Shown one piece after another: positions 46,315 through 54,764 of a DNA stretch of 64,000 nucleotides. The translations under genes and the position numbers were made by a program. Every line of letters starts with the position of its first letter. Within the stretch, counting starts at the first letter, position 1. Under the pieces are notes generated by a model. The model searched no databases. It had not been told where the DNA came from and saw only the letters and a program-made list of their open reading frames with translations. Source of the stretch: Pseudomonas piscis (GTDB taxonomy: Bacteria; Pseudomonadota; Gammaproteobacteria; Pseudomonadales; Pseudomonadaceae). The stretch covers positions 1,550,001-1,614,000 of the forward strand of contig NZ_WHUV01000001.1 in assembly GCF_009380155.1 (NCBI RefSeq), written 5' to 3'.

Positions 46315-48459
46315 ATGACCGATGCCATCCGTTACGAAAAAGGTCAGGACCAGATCGTGGTCCTGACCATCGACATGCCGGGCCAGAGCGCCAACACCAT
46401 GAATGCGGCCTACCGCGACGCCATGGCCGCCACCCTGGCCCGGCTGCAGGCCGAGCAAGCCGACATCGCCGGGGTGATCGTCACTTCGGCGAAGAAAACC
46501 TTCTTCGCCGGCGGCGATCTCAACGAGCTGATCAAGGTCGGCAAACCACAGGCCCAGGCCTTCTATGACATGGTTCTGGCCCTCAAGGCCCAACTGCGGG
46601 CGCTGGAGACCCTGGGCAAGCCGGTGGTGGCGGCAATCAACGGCGCGGCCCTGGGCGGCGGTTGGGAAATCTGCCTGGCTTGCCATTACCGCGTGGCCCT
46701 GGACGACAAGTCGCTGCAGGTAGGCCTGCCGGAAGTCACCCTGGGCCTGCTGCCTGGCGGCGGCGGGGTAGTGCGCATGGTGCGCATGCTGGGCCTGGAG
46801 AAGGCCTTGCCGTATCTGCTCGAGGGCAAGAAGGTCCGGGCGCGGCAGGCGCTGCAGGCGGGCCTGGTGAATGAGCTGGCTGGCGATCGCGACGAGCTGC
46901 TGGCCAAGGCCCGGGCCTGGATCGTCAGCAACCCGACGGCCAAGCAGCCCTGGGATGTGAAGGGCTACCAGATTCCCGGCGGCGCCCCTTCGAACCCGAA
47001 AGTGGCGCAGATGCTGGCCATCGCTCCTTCGATCCTGCGCACCAAGACCCAGGGCTGCTTCCCCGCACCGGAGAAGATCCTCTGTGCCGCGGTCGAGGGC
47101 GCCCAGGTGGACTTCGATACCGCTCAGTTGATCGAGGCTCGCTACTTCACCGAGCTGACCACCGGCCAGGTGGCGAAGAACATGATCGGCACCTTCTGGT
47201 TCCAGCTCAATGAAATCAACGCCGGCGGCTCGCGGCCCCAGGGCGTGGCGCCCCAGGCGACCCGCAAGGTCGGGGTGCTGGGCGCCGGGATGATGGGCGC
47301 GGGCATCGCCTATGTCAGTGCCGTGGCGGGCATCGAGGTGGTGCTTAAGGATGTCAGCCGTGAGGCGGCGGAGAAGGGCAAGGCCCATTCCGCGGCCCTG
47401 CTGGAGAAGAAGGTCGGCCGTGGGCAACTGAGCGCCGAACAGCGCGACGCGACCCTGGCACGCATCCTCACCACCGCCGAAGATGCCGACCTGGCCGGTT
47501 GCGACTTGATCATCGAGGCGGTCTACGAGGATCGCGAGCTCAAGGCCAAGGTCTCCAAGGCGGCTCAGCAGGTGGTCGGTGCGCAGGCGGTGATCGCCTC
47601 CAATACCTCGACCCTGCCCATCACCGGGCTGGCCAGCGCGGTGCCCAATCCGGACAAGTTCATCGGCCTGCATTTCTTCAGCCCGGTGGAAAAGATGCCG
47701 CTGGTGGAAATCATCAAGGGCGCCAAGACCAGTGACGAGACCCTGGCCCGAGGGTTCGATTTCGTCCAGCAGATCAAGAAGACCCCGATCGTGGTCAACG
47801 ATAGCCGCGGCTTCTTCACTTCCCGGGTATTCGGCACCTTCACCAACGAAGGCATCGCCATGCTCGGCGAAGGCATCGCCGCGCCGATGATCGAGACCGA
47901 GGCTCGCAAGGCCGGGATGCCCGTGGGCCCGCTGGCGATCTCCGACGAAGTGTCCCTGAGCCTGATGAGCCACATTCGCCTGCAGACCACCAAGGACCTG
48001 CAAGCCGAAGGCAAGCCTGCCATCGAACACCCGGCATTCGCCGTGATCGACCTGCTGCTCAACGAGTACAAGCGCGCGGGCAAGGCCGCCGGTGGCGGTT
48101 TCTACGACTACCCGGCCGGTGGCCAGAAACACCTGTGGCCGCAGTTGCGTACGCGCTTCTACAAGGTCGACGGGCAGATCTCGCCCCAGGACGTGCGCGA
48201 CCGCTTGTTGTTCATCCAGGCCATCGAGACCGTGCGCTGCGTGGAAGAGGGCGTGTTGCAATCCACGGCCGACGCCAACGTCGGTTCGATCTTCGGCATC
48301 GGTTTCGCGGCCTGGAGTGGCGGCGCGCTGCAGTTCATCAACCAGTACGGGGTGCAGGATTTCGTCGCCCGCGCCCAGTACCTGGCACGTCAATACGGCG
48401 AGCGCTTCAACCCGCCGGACCTGCTCCTGGAGAAGGCGCGCCAAGGCCAGTTGTTCTGA
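46315..48459 (+). CDS. FadB-like multifunctional enoyl-CoA hydratase / 3-hydroxyacyl-CoA dehydrogenase
   Basis: 714 aa. The N-terminal crotonase domain (about 1-190) holds KKTFFAGGDLNELIK and INGAALGGGWEICLACHYR with the oxyanion-hole glycines. The C-terminal dehydrogenase (about 305-710) starts with the NAD motif VGVLGAGMMGAGIAYVSA and has HFFSPVEKMPLVEII. It performs two steps of beta-oxidation, with the thiolase encoded just upstream completing the cycle. Confidence 0.94.
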   Translation: MTDAIRYEKGQDQIVVLTIDMPGQSANTMNAAYRDAMAATLARLQAEQADIAGVIVTSAKKTFFAGGDLNELIKVGKPQAQAFYDMVLALKAQLRALETLGKPVVAAINGAALGGGWEICLACHYRVALDDKSLQVGLPEVTLGLLPGGGGVVRMVRMLGLEKALPYLLEGKKVRARQALQAGLVNELAGDRDELLAKARAWIVSNPTAKQPWDVKGYQIPGGAPSNPKVAQMLAIAPSILRTKTQGCFPAPEKILCAAVEGAQVDFDTAQLIEARYFTELTTGQVAKNMIGTFWFQLNEINAGGSRPQGVAPQATRKVGVLGAGMMGAGIAYVSAVAGIEVVLKDVSREAAEKGKAHSAALLEKKVGRGQLSAEQRDATLARILTTAEDADLAGCDLIIEAVYEDRELKAKVSKAAQQVVGAQAVIASNTSTLPITGLASAVPNPDKFIGLHFFSPVEKMPLVEIIKGAKTSDETLARGFDFVQQIKKTPIVVNDSRGFFTSRVFGTFTNEGIAMLGEGIAAPMIETEARKAGMPVGPLAISDEVSLSLMSHIRLQTTKDLQAEGKPAIEHPAFAVIDLLLNEYKRAGKAAGGGFYDYPAGGQKHLWPQLRTRFYKVDGQISPQDVRDRLLFIQAIETVRCVEEGVLQSTADANVGSIFGIGFAAWSGGALQFINQYGVQDFVARAQYLARQYGERFNPPDLLLEKARQGQLF

Positions 48460-48564
48460 GCCTGGCGGGCGTCAAATGACGGCCCCCGGGGCTTGCCTTG
48501 CCGTGGTATTTCAAGGCAGGCTCTGGGGTGTTCGTTATTGCCATCGCCTTGTCAGGAATATTTT

Positions 48565-49287
48565 ATGTCGCTACGCATCTGCATTCTTGAAACCGATATC
48601 CTGCGTTCCGAACTGATCGACCAGTACCAGGGCTACGGGCAGATGTTCCAGCGCCTGTTTTCCCAGCAGCCCATTGCCGCGCAGTTCAGCGTCTACAACG
48701 TGGTGCAGGGCCAGTATCCGGCTGACGACCTGAAGTTCGATGCCTACCTGGTGACGGGCAGCAAGGCCGATTCGTTCGGCACCGATCCGTGGATCCAGAC
48801 CCTCAAGACCTACCTGCTGGAGCGCTACGAGCGTGGCGACAAGCTGCTGGGCATCTGCTTCGGCCATCAGTTGCTGGCGTTGCTGCTGGGGGGCAAGAGC
48901 GAGCGGGCGAACCAGGGCTGGGGCGTGGGCATCCACAACTACAAGCTTGCGGCCAAGGCGCCGTGGATGAGCCCGGTGGTGGAGGAGCTGACCCTGCTGA
49001 TCAGCCACCAGGACCAGGTCACCGCCTTGCCGGAGAACGCCACGGTGATCGCCTCCAGCGATTTCTGCCCGTACGCGGCCTACCACATCAATGACCAGGT
49101 GCTGTGCTTCCAGGGGCATCCGGAATTCATCCACGACTATTCCCGCGCCTTGCTCGACCTGCGCCATGAGTTCCTCGGCGAGCAGGTCTACCAGAAGGGC
49201 GTGGCCAGTCTCGAGCACGATCATCACGGCACTACCGTGGCCGAATGGATGATGCGCTTCGTCGCCCACAAGCCCGCAGCGGCCTGA
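48565..49287 (+). CDS. Class I glutamine amidotransferase (GATase1-like)
   Basis: 240 aa. The nucleophile elbow GICFGHQLLALLLGG carries the catalytic Cys; His/Glu come from CFQGHPEF. It is a stand-alone GATase like GuaA N-domains or gamma-glutamyl peptidases, so it may hydrolyse a gamma-glutamyl compound. The ATG giving MSLRICILETD is chosen. It follows the FadB-like gene by about 105 bases. Confidence 0.88.
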   Translation: MSLRICILETDILRSELIDQYQGYGQMFQRLFSQQPIAAQFSVYNVVQGQYPADDLKFDAYLVTGSKADSFGTDPWIQTLKTYLLERYERGDKLLGICFGHQLLALLLGGKSERANQGWGVGIHNYKLAAKAPWMSPVVEELTLLISHQDQVTALPENATVIASSDFCPYAAYHINDQVLCFQGHPEFIHDYSRALLDLRHEFLGEQVYQKGVASLEHDHHGTTVAEWMMRFVAHKPAAA

Positions 49288-49316
49288 GGCCCCGCCTGGC
49301 GCGGGGCCACGTCGTT

Positions 49317-50288
49317 TCACAGCCAGCCTGAACGCTTGAAGCTGGCCCAGAGGGCCACGCAGCCCACGCTGATGAAACCCAGGACGCCAAAGTAGCCGTA
49401 GTGCCAGCCCAGCTCCGGCATGTTCTGGAAGTTCATCCCGTAGATCCCCGCGACCGCCGTGGGAAACGCCAGGATCGCCGCCCAGGCGGCGAACTTGCGC
49501 TGTACGATGCTTTGCCGCGAGGCCTCCAGCAGCACGCCGATCTCGATGGTCTGGCTGGCGATGTCGCGCAGGGTCGAAAGGTCTTCCATCTGCCGTGTGA
49601 CGTGGATCTGCACATCGCGAAAATACGGCCGCATGTTCTTGTCGATGAAGGGGAAGCTGAGCTTCTGCAGGTCCTCGCTGATCTCCACCATCGGCGCCAC
49701 GTGGCGGCGCAGGCGCAGTACATCGCGACGCAGGCTGTGCAGGCTGAGGATGTCGCGCTCGTTCATCGACTGGCACAGCACGTTGCTCTCCAGCTCCTCG
49801 ATCTCGGCGTGGATGGCTTCGCTGACCGGCTGGTAGTTCTCGGTGACGAAGTCCAGCAGGGCATAGAGCACGAAGTCCTCGCCATGTTCGAGCAGCAACG
49901 GGCGGGCCTCGCAGCGCTGGCGCACATGGCCGTAGGAGGCCGAGTGGCCATTGCGGGCGGTGATGATGTAGCCGTTGCCGGCGAAGATATGGGTTTCTAT
50001 GAACTCCAGCTTGCCGTCGGTGCGCACCGGCGAGTAGGTGACGATGAACAGGGCATCGCCGAAGGTTTCCAGCTTGGGCCGGCTGTGTTTCTCCAGGGCA
50101 TCCTCGATGGCCAGTTCATGCAGGTTGAACTGGCGTTGCAGGTTGGCCAGTTCGTGGGCGTTGGGTTCTTCCAGGCCGATCCAGACGAAATGCCCGGGCT
50201 TGGCCGCCCAGGCCGCCCCCTCGTCGAGGCTGATGTTCGTGACTTTCTTTCCGCCGCTGTAGACGGCGGCAGCAACAACTCTACCCAT
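49317..50288 (-). CDS. CorA family divalent metal transporter
   Basis: 323 aa. A long cytoplasmic N-terminal domain with coiled coil ends in two transmembrane helices; the first finishes in the signature YGMNFQNMPELGW (GMN motif plus MPEL loop). It transports magnesium, cobalt or zinc. It converges with the amidotransferase gene. Confidence 0.93.
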   Translation of the reverse strand: MGRVVAAAVYSGGKKVTNISLDEGAAWAAKPGHFVWIGLEEPNAHELANLQRQFNLHELAIEDALEKHSRPKLETFGDALFIVTYSPVRTDGKLEFIETHIFAGNGYIITARNGHSASYGHVRQRCEARPLLLEHGEDFVLYALLDFVTENYQPVSEAIHAEIEELESNVLCQSMNERDILSLHSLRRDVLRLRRHVAPMVEISEDLQKLSFPFIDKNMRPYFRDVQIHVTRQMEDLSTLRDIASQTIEIGVLLEASRQSIVQRKFAAWAAILAFPTAVAGIYGMNFQNMPELGWHYGYFGVLGFISVGCVALWASFKRSGWL

Positions 50289-50395
50289 GGCTCAGGTTCA
50301 CTTCTTCTTATCAAGGGAGCGGTGGCAAATCAGCAGCTTAGCCTGCATTGCAGCATCAGAGTCCCCTGGGAGATGCGAGTTCGCAGATAAATGAA

Positions 50396-50414
50396 AGCCC
50401 GCGCGAGGCGGGCT
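50396..50414 (-). terminator. Weak terminator downstream of the PlsC-type gene
   Basis: AGCCCGC/GCGGGCT stem with a short U tail on the minus strand, 16 bases after the stop codon. Confidence 0.55.
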
Positions 50415-50429
50415 TTGGCTCAACAGGGC

Positions 50430-51152
50430 TCAGTTCGATTGCAACTGGCGATCCATGCTGGCGATGCACTCGAGCATTTGCTCGCGACATTGCGCCATCA
50501 GCCGTGGCAAGTCGTCCATGCTCAAGCCGGCAGTGGGGATCGCCGGCAGCGAACGAATCAGGATTTCACCGCTGTTCCAGCGGTTCAGGCGCATGTGCTT
50601 GATGTAGTTGCTGGTACAGACCGGAACGATGGGGACCCCGGCGGCGATCGCCATCTGGAAGGCGCCGCGCTTGAATGGCAGCAGCTCTTCGCCGCCGTTG
50701 CGCGTGCCTTCCGGGAATACCCAGATCGAGGTGTCCTTGTGTTGCAGGGTGTGGGTGGTGGTGACTATCGAGCGCCGGGCCTTGTGTGGGTTGCCGCGGT
50801 CGATCAAGACGTTGCCCGACAGCCAGAACAACTGGCCGAACAGCGGAACCCATTTCAGGCTCTTCTTGCCAATGCATACGGTGCGTGGCGGCACCACGTT
50901 GCCGAACACGAACAGGTCGTAGTTGGACTGATGGTTGGCGATGATCACGCAACTTTGTGGCTTGTCCATCAATGGCCCGGCCTCGGCCCTGACCTTCAGG
51001 CCCAGGATGCGCATGGCCGGCCAGGCATACAGGCGGGCACACAGGCGGCTGTTGTCAGGGTTGAAGGGACGACACAGTCCAAGCAGCAAGCCCAGGCTGC
51101 CAGCAGCTATAAAGTGCAAGCCCATCAAAGACATACGAAACAGATACAGCAT
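50430..51152 (-). CDS. 1-acyl-sn-glycerol-3-phosphate acyltransferase (PlsC type)
   Basis: 240 aa membrane-bound acyltransferase. Motif I is NHQSNYD (HX4D), motif II is GKKSLKWVPLFG and motif III is VFPEGTRN, with PIVPV as motif IV. An N-terminal hydrophobic helix (FIAAGSLGLLLGL) anchors it. It acylates lysophosphatidate in phospholipid synthesis. Pseudomonads carry several PlsC paralogs, so its share of the total activity is unknown. Confidence 0.92.
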   Translation of the reverse strand: MLYLFRMSLMGLHFIAAGSLGLLLGLCRPFNPDNSRLCARLYAWPAMRILGLKVRAEAGPLMDKPQSCVIIANHQSNYDLFVFGNVVPPRTVCIGKKSLKWVPLFGQLFWLSGNVLIDRGNPHKARRSIVTTTHTLQHKDTSIWVFPEGTRNGGEELLPFKRGAFQMAIAAGVPIVPVCTSNYIKHMRLNRWNSGEILIRSLPAIPTAGLSMDDLPRLMAQCREQMLECIASMDRQLQSN

Positions 51153-51304
51153 CTAAACGGCCACCGCGCAGGGGACAAAAGGTGGCGCAGTGTACGAATG
51201 TGCACTGTTTTCGGCAATTGCTCCGCCAGGCAGGATGAGCAGTGATGATTGAGCGGATGTGTCCGATGGCGGGGCGTGCAGGGGGGGAGGCTTCGCGAGG
51301 CAAT

Positions 51305-51329
51305 AAAAAGCCCGGCACAAGGGCCGGGC
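51305..51329 (-). terminator. Terminator after the crotonase gene
   Basis: GCCCGGC/GCCGGGC stem with five T residues on the minus strand. Confidence 0.85.
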
Positions 51330-51350
51330 CATGCTCGTTCATGCCGGGGT

Positions 51351-52040
51351 TTAGCCCAGATGTCCCTGGTCTTCGATGATGGCGTTGTCCAGTCTTTCCA
51401 GCAGGGCCTTGCGTACCTTCAGCTTGGTGTTCTTGTGGGCCAGCATGTTGATCTTCTTCAACTGGCGCGCTGCGGCCAGGGCGGCGCCCTGGAGTTCTTC
51501 GGCGCTGACCACCTTGTCGAGGAAGCCGGCATCCACCGCGCTGTGCGGGTCGAACATCTCGCCGTTGATCACCGAGCGGTGCAAGGCCGAACGCCGCAGG
51601 CGGTCACGGGCCAACTCGATGCCGGCGTGGTGCATGGTCATGCCGATCTGCACTTCGTTGAGGCCGATGCTGAAGGGGCCCTCGACACCGATACGGTAAT
51701 CGGCCGACAGCAGCAGGAAGGCGCCCTTGGCCACTGCGTGCCCGGGGCATGCGACGATCACCGGGAACGGATGGGACAGCAGGCGCCGAGCCAGGGTCGA
51801 GCCCAGGGTCACCAGGGCCACGGCCTCCTTGGGACCTGCGGTCATGACCTTGAGGTCGTAGCCGCCGGAGAGGATCCCTGGCTGGCCAGTGATGATCACC
51901 ACCGCGCGATCGGCGGTGGCCTGGTCCAGCGCGGCATTAAAAGCGGCAATCACGTCCGGGGAGATGGCATTGACCTTGCCATTGCTCAAGGTCAGGGTCG
52001 CGATACCGTCTTCGAGATGGTAGGAAATCAACTCACTCAT
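51351..52040 (-). CDS. Crotonase/enoyl-CoA hydratase family protein
   Basis: 229 aa, shorter than canonical enoyl-CoA hydratases (about 255). It has the crotonase fold with ILSGGYDLKVM and PGHAVAKGAFLLLSADYRIG at the CoA/oxyanion sites. The two catalytic glutamates of true hydratases are not both evident: the position after GLNEVQIGM has a Glu but the first site is different, so isomerase, hydrolase or another crotonase activity is possible. The ATG giving MSELISYHLE is chosen. Confidence 0.85.
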   Translation of the reverse strand: MSELISYHLEDGIATLTLSNGKVNAISPDVIAAFNAALDQATADRAVVIITGQPGILSGGYDLKVMTAGPKEAVALVTLGSTLARRLLSHPFPVIVACPGHAVAKGAFLLLSADYRIGVEGPFSIGLNEVQIGMTMHHAGIELARDRLRRSALHRSVINGEMFDPHSAVDAGFLDKVVSAEELQGAALAAARQLKKINMLAHKNTKLKVRKALLERLDNAIIEDQGHLG

Positions 52041-52292
52041 GACGCAATTCCTTGTATTAGAAGTGCAGCAGAAGTTACCCAGCATGACCGGCCTGGTAAA
52101 GCGCCATGACTGACTGATGAGTCAGGCTTTGTCCCGGGTGGCAGGTCGCACGACCCGCTGGGCTGCATCCCTGTAGCTGTACGGCAGCCAGGAGCGCGCC
52201 GAAGATTGGCCGGTTTGCCGTGTGCCGCAGGGGCGTGCAGGCCCTGGAAACCAGAAAAGTGCTTAAGCGCATGAAAATTCTGAAAAAAACCT
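52041..52292. other. Gene-free gap before tRNA-Ser
   Basis: About 250 bases without a gene. A small perfect hairpin CTGACT-GATG-AGTCAG is at 52110-52125. Confidence 0.4.
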
Positions 52293-52321
52293 TTGCCATC
52301 TGAAAAGCTTTCGACTACATT
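52293..52321 (+). promoter_or_regulatory. Promoter for tRNA-Ser
   Basis: TTGCCA, 17-bp spacer, TACATT, followed by a GC-rich discriminator (AGCGCGCC) as expected for stringently controlled stable RNA genes. Confidence 0.75.
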
Positions 52322-52359
52322 AGCGCGCCTCGACAGACTGAATCGGTTTGAAGAGAAAC

Positions 52360-52449
52360 GGTGAGGTGTCCGAGTGGCTTAAGGAGCACGCCTGGAAAGT
52401 GTGTATACAGGAAACTGTATCGAGGGTTCGAATCCCTCCTTCACCGCCA
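52360..52449 (+). tRNA. tRNA-Ser (anticodon GGA)
   Basis: 90 nt including an encoded CCA end. The acceptor arm, the D-arm GTCCGAGTGGCTTAAGGAGC, the anticodon loop CTGGAAA (GGA), a long class II variable arm (TATACAGGAAACTGTAT) and the T-loop GGTTCGAATCC are all readable and nearly match E. coli tRNA-Ser(GGA). Confidence 0.98.
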
Positions 52450-52464
52450 TATTCGATACAAGAA

Positions 52465-52498
52465 ACCCCTGAAGGCCCATGGCTTCCAGGGGTTTTTT
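52465..52498 (+). terminator. Terminator after tRNA-Ser
   Basis: ACCCCTG/CAGGGGT with inner GAAGGCC/GGCTTC pairing, then six T residues. Confidence 0.88.
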
Positions 52499-52557
52499 GT
52501 TGCCTGCGAAAATAGCCTCCCGCCCAGGGCTCGGTCGTTCTCGGCGCGTGGGTGCGC

Positions 52558-52971
52558 TCACCGGGGGTTGCTGTTGTTCTGGTCCTCGGGCAACTGCACG
52601 TTTGCCCTTTCCAGCATTGCCTCCACCTGCGCCAGGAAGTACCGGGGCAGGGGCGAGCCCTGGCCGTACATATCCGCCAGGCCGACTTCCACGACATTGC
52701 AGGCCAGCGCCTGCAGCTGTTCGGTCTGTTGCGTATCGAGCATTGCACAGAGCGAGGCCGGCATGTCGTCGCCCCGGCCGTTCAGGGCCAGGTCGGCGCC
52801 GGCCTGTTCCCACAAGGCCAGGTTCGAGTAGCTGGCCATGGATCGCAGATGTTCCAGCAGTTCGTCGATGCACGGGTGGGCGATGCCTTGCGCCTGACAG
52901 TAGGCATCCAGGCAATGGGCGGCGTACTCCTGTAAGGCCGATAGGGATGCACGCGAGGGACTGGCGTTCAT
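52558..52971 (-). CDS. Conserved protein of unknown function
   Basis: 137 aa soluble protein, rich in Ala/Leu/Gln helices ([39 protein letters not shown]). I recognise no family. It overlaps the preceding immunity-like gene by 4 bases (ATGA), so they are coupled. Confidence 0.65.
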   Translation of the reverse strand: MNASPSRASLSALQEYAAHCLDAYCQAQGIAHPCIDELLEHLRSMASYSNLALWEQAGADLALNGRGDDMPASLCAMLDTQQTEQLQALACNVVEVGLADMYGQGSPLPRYFLAQVEAMLERANVQLPEDQNNSNPR

Positions 52972-53276
52972 CGGTAGTTTCCGTGGGGAGTATCGGCGCT
53001 GTCGACGGTCGTGGTTTGCGGCTCGTGTGCGGCGGCCTGCTGGCTATTCACCAGCACCAGGTCCACGTGCAGCCCGGGATCGAAGTCGGCCCAGGCATCC
53101 TGCAGGTGCAGATGTTCCATGCCGTCTTCCTGCATGCGTTGTGCGGCCTGCAGCAGGAAATCCCCCAGCGCCCTGAGGGCCGCGGGCGAGGCGAGCAGGG
53201 TTATTTCGTCCAGCGGCATTTGCGTAGGCGAACCGGTGCGGGTGCCGTATGCCTTGAAGGCGTCGATCGTTATCAT
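52968..53276 (-). CDS. Imm32-like (immunity-type) small protein
   Basis: 102 aa. The pattern EITLLASPAALRALGDFLLQAA followed by EHLHLQDAWADFDPGLHVDLVLV resembles Imm32-family immunity proteins, which protect against contact- or type VI-delivered toxins. The match is by eye and moderate. No toxin gene is next to it in the window. Start: ATG at 53276, an internal start in a longer open frame that otherwise lacks support. Confidence 0.5.
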   Translation of the reverse strand: MITIDAFKAYGTRTGSPTQMPLDEITLLASPAALRALGDFLLQAAQRMQEDGMEHLHLQDAWADFDPGLHVDLVLVNSQQAAAHEPQTTTVDSADTPHGNYR

Positions 53277-53419
53277 TGCGCGATTTTCCCGGAGTAGGGC
53301 GCTTGGCGTGCTACTGGCCCTGTGCAGGCCGCCATTGAAACAAAGAACGACCACAGCGGCTACGCCTGGGGTAGCGCCTTCAGATGGCACCGGACTAAGC
53401 ATCGAATGGAGATGAGCTT

Positions 53420-54235
53420 GTGAAACATCAGCAGTTGCTGGAGAAACTGGCCGCCAGGCACCTGGTCCAGGCTTTGGACGAGGACCTTGCGCGGCTGACC
53501 TGGAAGGCGATGGTTGCACAGCAGCATGGTCACCAGGGCCCGCGGATCGATGTGGTGTTGCCGGGCCTGCTGGCTCGCTGGAATTGCGTGCTGCTGGCGG
53601 ATGAGTCCCAGGTCGCGCCGCTCTATCGGCACAAGGCCTGGCTCGCGCTGGCCACGCTGCTACATAAATATGGCCTGGCCGAGCCGGGCATTACCGCCCG
53701 GGCCGTGGAAGCGATCGAGGAACTGAATCGAGCGGTGGCCCTGGGGGACAAGTTTCACCAGCGCTCGCAGGAGTTCGGCGCTGGCCTGCAAGCGCCTCCC
53801 GTGGCCCTGGCGCGCAAGCCGGCACTCCCGGACTCCGTGACGTTCTACCGTGCTGGCGACGTATTGGCCATTCAGCTGGAAGGCCGGTTCTACGCCGCTT
53901 ATGTGCACCGCTTGGGCAGCATTAACGAGAGCCCGATCATCGAGTTCTACGCCCAGGTATTCGACCAGGTGCCGACGCTGGAACAGTTGCAGCAAGCACC
54001 GGCCCAGGGCGAGCTATACAACGATGGCATCCGGCGCAAGAGCCTGTATTGCGTGAGCGGCATCAAGTTCCAGCCCGATCCTGCCAACCAGCTGACACTG
54101 ATTGCCGCCTGTGTCGCCAATCCCCCGGATAGCCGCCACCTGGCCCCTTCAGTGGGGCTGTATGCGCTCTCGGACATCTTGCGCATCCAGGGCACCATTC
54201 GCGGTCTGTTCGAGGTGTCCGCCCCGGCGGCCTGA
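53420..54235 (+). CDS. Protein with C-terminal Imm26-like domain
   Basis: 271 aa. The C-terminal half (from about residue 138, VTFYRAGDVLAIQLEGRFYA and on to ESPIIEFYAQVF) resembles Imm26 immunity proteins. The N-terminal half is helical and unrecognised. The GTG start follows GGAG by 8 bases. It is divergent from the Imm32-like gene. Confidence 0.55.
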   Translation: MKHQQLLEKLAARHLVQALDEDLARLTWKAMVAQQHGHQGPRIDVVLPGLLARWNCVLLADESQVAPLYRHKAWLALATLLHKYGLAEPGITARAVEAIEELNRAVALGDKFHQRSQEFGAGLQAPPVALARKPALPDSVTFYRAGDVLAIQLEGRFYAAYVHRLGSINESPIIEFYAQVFDQVPTLEQLQQAPAQGELYNDGIRRKSLYCVSGIKFQPDPANQLTLIAACVANPPDSRHLAPSVGLYALSDILRIQGTIRGLFEVSAPAA

Positions 54236-54322
54236 ATATCACCAGACCAGCTGGCGCCCGGATGTTCGCCGCCGGGCCCGGCCGCTCATCCCCGGCGGAT
54301 AACCACTGGCAGTTGGAACACC

Positions 54323-54760
54323 ATGACGATTTCAAGGAAAGGCCGCTACCGGTACGGCAGCGAAGACGCGGATATCCAGCCGGAGATCCACCGCTACAGC
54401 CAACCGAGCTACGAGGCAGTGAGGTTCAACGCTGCCCGGTGCGTCTGCGGGAACGACAGGTTCACCCTGGAAACCGACGAGGAAGTCGGCGCCGGCAGAT
54501 GCACTTGCACCCGGTGCGCAACCGTCAAGCTGCTGGGCGACAGTGCCGACTATGCGGCACAGGCGGCTTTCGAGAACCATGTCTGCGTCTGTGACCACGA
54601 ACACTTTGCGATCACCTCGGCAGTCGCGCTCTATGCCGACAGCAACGATGTGCGCTGGTACTACATTGGCTGCCGGTGCGATGCCTGCAACCTGGTCGGG
54701 GTGTTCGCCGACTGGAAATGCGAAGGAGGCGACGCCGACAGCTTCCTGGCCCGGACTTGA
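54323..54760 (+). CDS. Cysteine-rich, probably zinc-binding protein of unknown function
   Basis: 145 aa. Four Cys clusters (CVCGNDRF, CTCTRC, CVCDHEHF, CRCDACN) are spaced as two successive ribbon-like modules, suggesting two metal sites. No family is recognised. It lies between the Imm26-like gene and a hydrolase gene on the other strand. Confidence 0.65.
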   Translation: MTISRKGRYRYGSEDADIQPEIHRYSQPSYEAVRFNAARCVCGNDRFTLETDEEVGAGRCTCTRCATVKLLGDSADYAAQAAFENHVCVCDHEHFAITSAVALYADSNDVRWYYIGCRCDACNLVGVFADWKCEGGDADSFLART

Positions 54761-54764
54761 GGGC

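Noticed and set aside
46300..48444. 714-codon open frame on the minus strand opposite the FadB-like gene.
   Set aside because: Anti-sense shadow of a high-GC gene; no recognisable motif, while the plus-strand product has both catalytic domains.
52360..52498. Prophage or island attachment site at tRNA-Ser.
   Set aside because: No integrase, no direct repeat of the tRNA 3' end within the window; the tRNA is complete with its own terminator.
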